64,000 nucleotides of DNA from Prorocentrum cordatum (Eukaryota; Sar; Dinophyceae; Prorocentrales; Prorocentraceae). Both the position numbers and the translations under genes were made by a program. Below, piece by piece: positions 55,300 through 64,000 of this stretch; positions within the stretch are counted from its first letter, which is position 1, and each line of letters begins with the position of its first letter. The stretch is taken from the NCBI GenBank assembly GCA_963575745.1, contig CAUYUJ010003047.1:445553-509552 (forward strand), read 5' to 3'. The notes under the pieces are model-generated. The model was not told the origin of the DNA, made no database searches, and was given only the letters and a program-made list of their open reading frames with translations.

Positions 55300-56120
55300 C
55301 GGAGGTGCTGGCCTGCACGCGCTGCTGGGCGGCCGCAGCGGGGGCAAGCCGAGGCTCAAGGAGCCCTGCCCAGGCAAGGCGCCCGACAAGAGCGGCCAGA
55401 ACCAGCTGCGCCTCTGGGAGAGGGGCCAGCACCCTGGAGGAGCCCCGCGCCTGCGTGGCAAGAGGGTGCCAGGAGCCGAGGCACCGCCGCTGCGGCAGCA
55501 GGGGCTTCTCCCCGAGGACGCGCAGGAGCGCCACCTCGCCCAGCTCGGCCTCCAGGGCGAGGGCGAGGCGGCGGCAGCTCCGGCAGGCGCCGCGACGAGC
55601 GCTGCGGCGAGCGCGGGCGCCCCGAGCGGGCCGGGCGCTGCCGCGCCAGGGCCGGGCAAACCAGGGGGGCAGGAGGCCCCACAGCCCCGGGTTTGCCGGC
55701 GCCCCAGCAGGCGCCACTGGCCCAGGCCCTCGAGGCCTCCGCCGATGGGCCTGCGGCCTCTGCTGAAGGGGCCCCAGGACACACAAATAAATACACACTA
55801 AGAAACATATTCCCCATATTTTCCAATATTTTTCGGGTTTCTGTCTTGCCCCCCACTTCCCATATTTTCCCATATTTTCTGGGGAATCGAAGATTAATTG
55901 TGACTGTGTGTTTTTTCCCCACCTGATCTGCGGCCCCCGCCCAGGGAGGCCGCGCTGGCCTCCTCGCGGCGAGCGGCCTCGACGAGGCCCAAGTTGGCGG
56001 CCAGCGGGCGGAGGCAGCGGCCAGCGGGCAGGAGCGCCGCCGAGTCCGCCGCCGCCTGCAGAGCCGCGGAGCGCGGCAGGAGGACAGCGACTGACAGGGT
56101 GGTCCTCTGCATGGTTTTGG
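55300..56120 (-). other. Coding-like GC-rich segment of unknown identity with a family B intron
   Basis: Two high-GC3 blocks flank the family B element. On the minus strand 56109-55923 reads MQRTTLSVAVLLPRSAALQ ... LVEAARREEASAASLGGG. It can splice in phase over the element (ATCAG|GTGGGG ... CTTCAG|CAGAGG) to AEAAGPSAEASRAWASGAC. Further left another minus frame (LALALEAELGEVALL) and a plus frame (PEDAQERHLAQLGLQGEG) are equally open, so strand and frame are uncertain. No family recognised; not a dynein segment. Confidence 0.35.
55763..55922 (-). mobile_element. Family B element, copy 2, with canonical splice ends
   Basis: On the minus strand it begins GTGGGGAAAAAACACACAG and ends GGGGCCCCTTCAG, that is a 160-bp GT-AG unit. 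The interior GGAAAATATGGGGAATATG-like words match copy 1 at 49934-50094. Confidence 0.7.
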
Positions 56121-56578
56121 CCCGGCCGAGCTCTCACGCCCTGCATGTTTCTGGTCTCGCAGATGTCACGCTTTTGTGTGCTTCGCTCGCGGGTTGTGAG
56201 GTCGTCTTGGGATGCGCAACTCGTCGTCGTCATGGTCGAGGGGCCCGCCAAGCGAGTGAGGTTTCAGAGGAGGCGAGGCCCGGGTGGGTGGGCGTCGGCC
56301 AACGTGGAGCCTTTCGGCCTGCCGGGCCCCTGGACCCCCTGGTGGCCCCTCCGCGGGTTTGGAAGAGAGAGAACTTCCTCCCCCCCTTTTGTTTCCTCGC
56401 CTTCAGGGCCCCGAGCTGCAGCTTCAGCACGGCAGACCAGCACGACAAGAGCAGCACGGCAGACGGCAGGAGCACAGCAGACCACACCAGCACGGCAGAC
56501 CAGCACGGCGGACCAGCACGGCAGACCAGCACATCAAGTCGGCGCCGGGCAGACCAGCGAGGCAGACCACGGGAGCAT

Positions 56579-56773
56579 AGACGACGTTAGACTCATTGTT
56601 TGTTTGATGATTGTTCGGCCGTCTTGAGGGCACTCTTAGGGCATAGTCTGCCGTGCTCCTCGTCTTGGTCTGCCGTGCTCCTCGTCTTGGTCATCCTTTC
56701 CGTCGTCTTGAGGGCGCTCTTGGTGCCTGGTCTGCCGTGCTCCTCGTCTTGGTCTGCCGTGCTCCTCTCGGTT
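56579..56773. repeat. 195-bp segment, middle copy of three
   Basis: AGACGACGTTAGACTC through CTGCCGTGCTCCTCTCGGTT, nearly identical to 54282-54476 and 58601-58795. Confidence 0.9.
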
Positions 56774-56969
56774 CCTAAGACGTCTTAAACGATAGCCTCC
56801 AACACCTCGATTTTTGGAGGATGTCTCGAGCGAAATGGCCATTTTGGGGAACCTGACCGGACAAGAACGGGAAGCGCAGTTTTTTATCCACCACGTGCGT
56901 CAGAGACCGTATTGGCGAGAACGTCAGAGAACATCCCTGTTGCGTTTCCTGGCTTCGGCGCCGTCTTGG

Positions 56970-57300
56970 AGGTATCTTGGACGCTCTTGGGGCTGTCGTA
57001 GCCTCTGGCCTCTCGGGGGCCTCTTGGGGGAGTCCCGGGGGGGGCCTTCGGGGGCTCTATGGGGCGATATGAAGCTCTCAGGGAACTCCTGGAGCCTTTT
57101 CGCGCGTTCTGGGGGACTTCTGGCCGCCTCTTTGGAGCCCCTGGGGGGCTTCTTGGGGGTCTCTTGGGGCGTTTTGGGCGCTCTGGCGGGCCTCTGGCCG
57201 CCCCTTGGGGGCCTCTTGGGGGTCTCTTGGGGCGCTCTGGGGGTCCTCTGGGGGGCCTTCGGGGGCTTTCTTGGGCCGTTTGGAGGCCCTCCGGGAGCGA
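56970..57300. repeat. GGGCCTCTTGG-type degenerate repeat
   Basis: CTTGGGGGTCTCTTGGGG words; ends in the conserved CCGATTTTTTGAGGACGTC tail. Confidence 0.75.
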
Positions 57301-57738
57301 TTCCAAGATAATGCTGCTTCGGAGTCCCCTCCGGAGCCGATTTTTTGAGGACGTCCCGAGCGAAACGGCCAATTTTCCGGAACACGGCAGACCACACAGG
57401 AGCACGGCAGACCACACAGGACACGGCAGACCCCACGGGAGCACGGCAGACCACACAGGAGCACGGCAAACCACACAAGAGCACGGCAGACCATACAGGA
57501 GCACGCCAGACCATTTTGGGGAATCCGTTAACGAAAAATCCCGTGCAGCGCGGCAACCCATATAGTTAAAGAAAAGATATATTTACTCAAGGATTCAGCC
57601 AGAACGTCCCGCTTGCTTGTCGTACCTCGAAGACGCTTCCCGTCATCCGCCAACGAGTTTCGGGATGGAGCCCGTACCCCTTAGTTAGAGAACCGCCAAC
57701 GAGTTTCGGGATGGAGCCCGTACCCCTTAGTTAGAGAA

Positions 57739-58073
57739 TCTCTCTCCCTCTCTATCTCTCTATGTCTCTCTCTTTCTCTGGCTTTAAGCCCCCAAAGCTT
57801 CAGCTTCAGCACGGCAGACCAGAACAGCAGACCCGCACGGCAGACCAGCACAACACACCGACACGGCAGACGAGCACGGCAGTCCGGCACGGCAGACCAG
57901 CACGGCAGACCAGCACGGCAGCCCATAGGAACATAGCAGACCAGATCATGTCATTGACGCTGCTGTTGTTGGTGATGATCATGTTGCTGCTGATGGTGAT
58001 GGTGATGCGTACGATGATGATAATGATGATGATGAGGAGGAGGAGGATGATGATGATGAGTATGAGTATGAGT

Positions 58074-58137
<64 letters not shown>

Positions 58138-58797
58138 GGATGATGATGATGATGGACTTCTCGGGGTGTGCTTGGGAGATGTTGGGGTCCTCTGGAGAGC
58201 CTTTGGACTAGCAGTTTAAATCTGCGTAGCCGTTGTAACCCGACTCTCGTTTTCTTCATCGGTCTGACCGGTTTATCAGCTTACACGGCACAGCGCAGCA
58301 ACACGACAGACGGCAGCAGCACGGCAGACCAGGAAGGCAGACCACAGGAGCACGGCAGACCAGAACGGCAGACCAGAACGGCAGACCGCAGGAGCACGGC
58401 AGAGCAGCACAGCTGACCACAGGAGAACGGCAGACCAGCACAGCGTTGTTGCAGCAGACGGTGCTGATACACTCTTAATTTATTGAACACGTCCCCAGCG
58501 AAATCGTCATGGTCGGCCGTATTGAGGGCACTCTGCGGGTCATCTTTGGGCCGATTTTGTTTTTGGGGGGCCGTACTGATGCCCTCAAAAACGATTCCAA
58601 GACGACGTTAGACTCATTGTTTGTTTGATGATTGTTCGGCCGTCTTGAGGGCACTCTTAGGGCATAGTCTGCCGTGCTCCTCGTCTTGGTCTGCCGTGCT
58701 CCTCGTCTTGGTCATCCTTTCCGTCGTCTTGAGGGCGCTCTTGGTGCCTGGTCTGCCGTGCTCCTCGTCTTGGTCTGCCGTGCTCCTCTCGGTTTCA
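57739..58797. repeat. Roughly 1-kb duplication, copy 2
   Basis: See 53441-54479; same orientation, GAT tract longer by about 20 bp. Confidence 0.95.
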
Positions 58798-58864
58798 GTG
58801 CCTGGTCTGCCGTGCTCCTCGTCTTGGTCTGCCGTGCTCCTCTCGGTTCCTGCGCGCCAACGAA

Positions 58865-59090
58865 AAATCCCGTGCAGCGCGGCAACCCATATAGTTAAAG
58901 AAAAAATATATTTACTCAAGGATTCAGCCAGAACGTCCCGCTTGCTTCTCGTACCTCGAAGACGCTTCCCGTCATCCCGTGCAGCGCGGCAACCCATATA
59001 GTTAAAGAAAAGATATATTTACTCAAGGATTCAGCCAGAACGTCCCGCTTGCTTCTCGTACCTCGAAGACGCTTCCCGTCATCCGCCAGC
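58865..59090. repeat. 109-117-bp tandem pair with a third copy at 57538-57655
   Basis: CCCGTGCAGCGCGGCAACCC, then GATATATTTACTCAAGG and CAGAACGTCCCGCTTGCTT, then CTCGAAGACGCTTCCCGTC. Copies start near 57539, 58868 and 58977. Confidence 0.9.
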
Positions 59091-59344
59091 GAGGTCCGGG
59101 ATGGGATCGGTGGCCCTTAGTTAGAGAAAATGAAGCCCCAGAACCAACGGTGCACGCCGGAGGCGCTTCCCGTCATCCGCCGGCCCCCTTGCGGGGCCAT
59201 CAGGCTGCGAGGCTTAGGTTTGCTGCTCCATGCATCAATTCCAGTTTCCAGTTTCCAATGTTACAGTGTTGCTTTCTGCTTCTGACTGTAAATTGTTACT
59301 GTCCGCGCGAGGGGGGGGGCCAGAACCAGCTCGGTTAGCGTCCC

Positions 59345-59720
59345 CGAATCAAATTCCTCAGAATTTCTGGGGGGCACTGGGACATGACAATACATGAGAT
59401 TCGCGCTCCCGATGCAAGTATCCTTCGTAAATTACGCTGTATTCGAACCCACGAGGCCAAGATCCCTCGTAAATAACATTGTATTCGCGTCCCCGAAGCC
59501 GCGATTTTTTGTAAGATGCCATAATCACGGTCCTGAGGCCACGAGCCCCAATAATTCGCCACGTTCTCGCCTCTGGGGCCACGATCCCTCGTAGATTACG
59601 CCACAATCGCGCCCCCGAAGCTACGATCCATCGTAAATTACGCCACATGTGCGCCCCAGAGGCCACGACCTCACCCGCGCTCCCGAGGCCACGATCCCGC
59701 GCAAATAAAATCACATTCGC
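59345..59720. repeat. Degenerate satellite, same family as 5735-6600
   Basis: CCCGAGGCCACGATCCCTCG followed by TAAATTACGCC, about eight diverged units. Confidence 0.7.
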
Positions 59721-60127
59721 GCCCCCGAGGCCCCTAGTAGCCCCCAGGAGGCCCCAAGAAGCCGTCAAGAGGCCCAACAAGGCCCCAAGAGGCGACCAAG
59801 ACGCGCCCATGATGTCTCCAAGATTCCCGAAAGATACCCCACGAGGCCCCGAGAGGCCACCAAGAGGCGCCCAAACCGCCTCCAAGACGCCCCCGAAAGG
59901 CTCTCCACGACACCCCAACACATTTACAAGAGGCCTCAGACCCACAACCCAGGCACGGTGGCGGGATGGGCCGAAGGCCACTAGGAGAACGCCAACGTTT
60001 CAATATGCGCTGATGACCCCTATCCGCCCCCACATGCTGTTCCCAGATGCGCGAAGGCAGCGCCGAGGCGCACCGACGCGACTCTGTCATATCCTTTAAT
60101 GGGGACTGCGGCATGGGGCGAAGCCCT

Positions 60128-60176
60128 TACATATACGAATATATATATATATATATATAACATATATATATATATA
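60128..60176. repeat. TA-rich microsatellite
   Basis: ATATAT runs; a similar short TA run is at 62076-62096 inside the composite repeat. Confidence 0.9.
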
Positions 60177-60185
60177 TCATCGCAG

Positions 60186-61750
60186 CCAGGCCAGTAACAC
60201 TCCCCCCCTCATCCTCTGCAGCAAGTGCTATAAGCGTGCATTCGTAGATCAAACATCGTGAGTTTCCGAGGATCCCTTGCCAAAACAACGGGACGAAGTG
60301 CACACGCGCGCGTCGTCGTGCGTGCATGCCAAAATCCTTCAAAACCCTAGGCCCCATAAGAATTGCATAATCGAGTGTCACGGAAACCAAAAAACCGTAC
60401 TGCTTCGTAACAGTCTTTCAAAAAAAAAGATTGCGTTCCCGCTCTTGCAAATTCTCAAGAAAACAACGGTGTTCAACATGTTCACAAAATGCTGCCAACC
60501 GGGCCCCTCGCAAGCGCATGTCGAAATCGTTCGAACGCCCTTGCGCGTGTGCCGTCTCAAGAACAAGTGGGGCGAAGTACACACTAACGCATACCGAATC
60601 AATCAGCAAACCAAAGGTTTCGAACGGAATTCAAAATCGAATATCTCGAAAACATGTAAACACGCATGGCTGGGCAACACCAGCGCGCAAAACAACCTCA
60701 ACGCCCAGTAGACCCGGACACACTTTAAACGGACACCCAACATCCCTCGAAACCGTTTTTCCAGACAACGGTAAGCACAAAATACCGCACCGCAACATGT
60801 CCATAACAAGCCCGGACACAAGCCGTGAAAGCCTGACTCCCCCAAGCCCGGACACAAACCGGAATTCAGGTGCTGAAAAGTTCGACTTTGCAGGAAGCGG
60901 TGTCGTTTCCTTGGTTCCCAGTGTCCTGGTTTATCCGTGTCCTGGTCTCCTGGAACCTGAAAACTTGCGCTCGCGCTCTGGCCGGCTCTTAAAGAGAACT
61001 TTGGGTTTTCCCATCTGTTCACCAAATTCTGGCAAAAGGGCTATCGCGCCGCATGTCGAAATCGTTCGAACGCCTTTGCGCGCGTGTTGGGGGGGGGGCG
61101 ATCCGTGTCAAAAAGTGCAATGCGGGCCACTCGCGCGCTTCGGCCGCGCGCGCATGTCGAATTCGTTCCCAAGCCCTCATCACCGACGCGAGGACTTTAT
61201 CACCGTCGTCGGCGTGATCAACATGGGCACCATCATTGGCCTTGCCGTCGTCGCTGTCACCATCGTCGCCGGCATCGCTACGATCGTCATCGTGTCCACC
61301 ATTGTCCACGTTGCCATGATACCGCGGCCCGCCCAAATCACCGACTCGCACTGCAGTGCCTGCTGGGAAGCCGCCCGCGGTCAGCGCCAGGGCGGCAGCG
61401 TCGGTCGTGCCAAACTCGGTGGCCGCTGCGCGCGCGAGCATGCGCGGGCTGTCGCGGCCACAGAGATGCACCAGCCAACACCATGCACTCATCGCGATCG
61501 CCGCCGCACGGGTTTTGCAAACCAAGTTGCTGGTGGGTGGGTGGGACGAACGCGCGAACAGTGGAGTTGGCATCTCGCTGCGAACAGAAATTGGATCCAC
61601 CACATCGGCTGCACCACATATTTTGTACCACATGGTTTACACCAGGAATATTACACAGCAAAGATTGCACCGCATATGTAACCGAATAGATAGCACCGCG
61701 CACAAGGCTTCACACATACTACACAACATAAATCGAACCACGTAGATTCT
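60186..61750. repeat. Composite repeat, tandem copy 1
   Basis: Opens with a C run and CATCCTCTGCA, has GGGACGAAGTGCACACGCGC, TCGAAATCGTTCGAACGCC, an ATCATC/GTCGTC stretch (61190-61310) and GGGTGGGTGGGACG, and ends in TTGCACCACAT-like words. Confidence 0.7.
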
Positions 61751-61839
61751 CCTTTCTCAAAAACTAATAGATTCTACCGCCCCCCCCCCGGACTTATCGG
61801 GTCCCCCGCGCGTGCTGCAAATTACATACGATTCTGACC

Positions 61840-62604
61840 ACATGTCCATCCTAAATATGAACTCATACCATCCCAGCCAAGCCGGGTTCCCCCCCCTGCG
61901 GTTCCCTTGTAAAAAAAAACTATGCGGTGACATGTTTTGTTCTAACATATCACTTTTTCATGAATCCCTTGTAAAAAACGGGACGAAGTGCACACGCGCG
62001 CGTCGTGGCGCGCGCATGTCGAAATCCTTAAAAAAAACCTTCGGTTCTGGAGAGATTTCAAAATTGAATTTCATATATAGATATATATATATATAAATGG
62101 TTTCGCAACACTGATTCAAACAAAAACTTACGCGCGAGCTCTTGCGAAATCTTAAGAAAACCATCGGTTTTCCAAGACTTTCACAAAATGCTACCAAACG
62201 GGCTTCGCGCGCGCGCATGTCGAAATCTGTCGAACGCTCTTGCGCGTGTGCCGTCGCGAGAATCCTCTGCAAAAAATGGGACGAAGTGCGGACGCGCGCG
62301 TCGTCGCGGGCGTATGCCGAAATCCTTCAAAAACCTTCGGTTTCGAAAGAATGTCGAAATCGTGCGTCCAAAAAACATACAAAAACACAAGGTTTCGCAA
62401 CACGGGTTTTCAACAAAATTGTGCGCGCGCGCGCTCTTGCGTCGTCGTCGTCGTCGTCCTCCCTCCTTCCTCGTCGTCGTCGTCGTCGCCGTCGTCGTCT
62501 TCTGTCTTTCCTCGTCGTCTTTGGCGTCGTCGTTGTCGCCGTGGTCGTCCTTCCTCCCTCGTTGTCTTCGTCGGCGTCTCGTCGTTGTCCCTCCTATTTC
62601 GTCG

Positions 62605-62635
<31 letters not shown>

Positions 62636-63375
62636 GGTCTTCACTCGTCCCTCGTCGTTATCTTCCTCCCTCGTCGTCGTCGTCCGTCGTCGGCGTCTCG
62701 TCGTCGTCCCTCCTACTTCGTCGCCGTCGTCGTCGTCTTCGTCGTCGTTGTCATCGTCGTCGTCTTCCCTCCTTCCTCGTCGTTGTCGTCGTCGGCGTTT
62801 CCGTCCTTCCTCCTTCTTCGTCGTTGGCGTCGTCGCCGTCTTCCCTCCTCCATCGTCGTTGTCGTCGTTGTCGCCGTCGTCGTTTTTTCTCCTCCCTCGT
62901 CGTCGTCTCCGTTGGCGACGTCGTCGTCGTCTTCGTCGTCGGCGTCGGCGTCGTTGTCGTCATCGTCGGTGTCGTCGTCGTCGTTGTCGTCGTCGAAAAC
63001 ATTGGAGACGTCGTCGGTGTCGTCGCAGTCGCTGTCGGCGACGCCGTCGTCGTCGATGTCGCTGTTGTCGTCGGCATCGGTGTCGTGGCCAAGTGCCACG
63101 CAGTACCTACCGTCACGGTCTTGTCTGAAGATGTCTTGCGTCCAAGTTGCGGGTGGGAGGGTGGGATGTTTGCACGAGCAATGGAGAGGACAGCTTCAAG
63201 ACAGTCGAAGTGGAATTGCACCACGTAGACTGCGCCAGATGATGCACCGCGTAGATTGCACCACGTATATTGCACATATTTTGCACCACAACATAGATTG
63301 CACTACTTAGATTGCATCGTATACGTTGCATAGCATATATTGCACCGCGTAGATAGGACAACCGCTTGCGCCACA
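61840..63375. repeat. Composite repeat, tandem copy 2
   Basis: Opens AATATGAACTCATACCATCC. Carries CGGGACGAAGTGCACACGCG, CGCATGTCGAAATC, then a 650-bp CGT/CTCC tract (62440-63095), GGGTGGGAGGGTGGGATG and TTGCACCACGTAGA words. Confidence 0.75.
62440..63095. repeat. CGT microsatellite within composite repeat copy 2
   Basis: GTCGTC units with recurrent TCCCTCCT insertions about every 60-70 bp, a higher-order pattern. Confidence 0.95.
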
Positions 63376-63461
63376 TCGATTCTCCTTGCAAATCGACTCT
63401 ACATCCCACGCCCCGGAAGTATTGGCACCCCTTGTCGCATTGCACTTTCAATCGTCCGTCC

Positions 63462-64000
63462 GAAATATGAACTCATACCATCTCAGCCCAACCGGGATCG
63501 ACCCCCCCCCGCCATCCTCCGCAAAACATACTATGCGCGCACAGTCGTTTGTCACAAAAACATAAGTTGTCAAGAACCCCTTGCCAAAAACGGGACGAAA
63601 AGGTGCACGCGCGGGTCGTCGCGCGTGCATGCCGAAATCCTTCAAGAACCTCCGGTTTCGCAGCGAATTCAAAATCGAATGTCCAAGAAACAGAAACGGA
63701 CACATAGTTTCGCAACAACGATTTTCAATAAAAGCGCGCGCGCGCTCTTCCGAAATCTTGAGGAAACCATGGTTTCTTGTATAAACAAAGATTTTTCAAA
63801 ACATGCTACCAAACGGGCTTCGCGCGCGCATGTCAAAATCGTTCGAACGCCGTTGCGCGCGTGCCGTCGCGAAAATCCTTCGCGACAGTTTGGGCGACAT
63901 GCGCGCGCGTCGTCGCGCGCGCATGCCGGAATCCTTCAAAAACCTCCGGTTTCAAAAAGACTTCAAACCGACTGCCGAAACAAAATGTATAGACACATGG
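63462..64000. repeat. Composite repeat, tandem copy 3 (cut by window end)
   Basis: Opens AATATGAACTCATACCATCT, then a C run, CATACTATGCGCGCAC, ACGGGACGAAAAGGTGCAC and AAACGGGCTTCGCGCGCG. Continues past 64000. Confidence 0.8.

Noticed and set aside
60186-64000. CRISPR-like alternation of repeats and spacers
   Set aside because: Units are about 1.6 kb and diverged, with trinucleotide tracts; nothing resembles short identical repeats with unique spacers, and the setting is eukaryotic.

Overview
The window looks like nuclear DNA of a dinoflagellate (inference, about 0.8). It is GC-rich, and its confident coding sequence is cut into short exons by very long introns. The introns start with GT, GC or GA but end in AG, nearly always with a G as the first base of the next exon. 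Some introns are bounded by long direct repeats or made of elements with terminal inverted repeats (introner-like). Both recognisable genes lie on the minus strand, as in unidirectional dinoflagellate gene clusters. One gene is an axonemal dynein, so the organism is flagellated. No spliced-leader sequence, rRNA, tRNA or CRISPR was recognised.

Region 1 (about 444-7437, minus): a receptor-enzyme fusion. Exon 1 (7437 to about 7021) carries the first four membrane helices of a cyclic-AMP-receptor-like GPCR. Exon 2 (2963-1587) carries the remaining helices and runs directly into an inositol-polyphosphate 5-phosphatase domain. Exon 3 (1190-766) completes the phosphatase and exon 4 (565-444) begins a C-terminal tail. 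The gene leaves the window on the left. The intron between exons 3 and 4 is a 200-bp inserted element flanked by a 14-bp direct repeat that supplies the splice site.

Region 2 (7438-13062): no gene recognised. It holds degenerate short-period satellite DNA, a trinucleotide tract and a GC-rich block.

Region 3 (13063-49596, minus): part of one axonemal dynein heavy-chain gene. Fourteen exons were placed by codon phase and protein family. They encode about 1,046 residues from AAA3 through AAA4, the stalk and microtubule-binding domain, into AAA5. They are spread over 36.5 kb; the smallest exons are 51, 57, 66 and 72 bp. The introns contain a 3.8-kb array of a roughly 101-bp repeat, arrays of a 90-bp repeat, several small inverted-repeat element families, and long CCT, GTC, CA and GGA tracts. 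The AAA6 and C-terminal exons expected downstream of 13063 were not found before the receptor gene begins. The AAA1-AAA2 exons expected upstream of 49596 were also not found in the remaining 14 kb.

Region 4 (49597-64000): repeats only, apart from a coding-like GC-rich stretch (55300-56120) of unknown identity. It includes recent local duplications (52708-53378 with 54557-55227; 53441-54479 with 57739-58797) and a tandem array of a composite repeat of about 1.6 kb (60.2-64.0 kb) that has a related copy at 27.5-28.6 kb.

The two genes have no evident functional link beyond cilium or signalling biology. The striking content is the fusion receptor and the set of intron-building elements. Exon ends were derived by hand from frame continuity and family motifs; where several junctions fit, this is stated.
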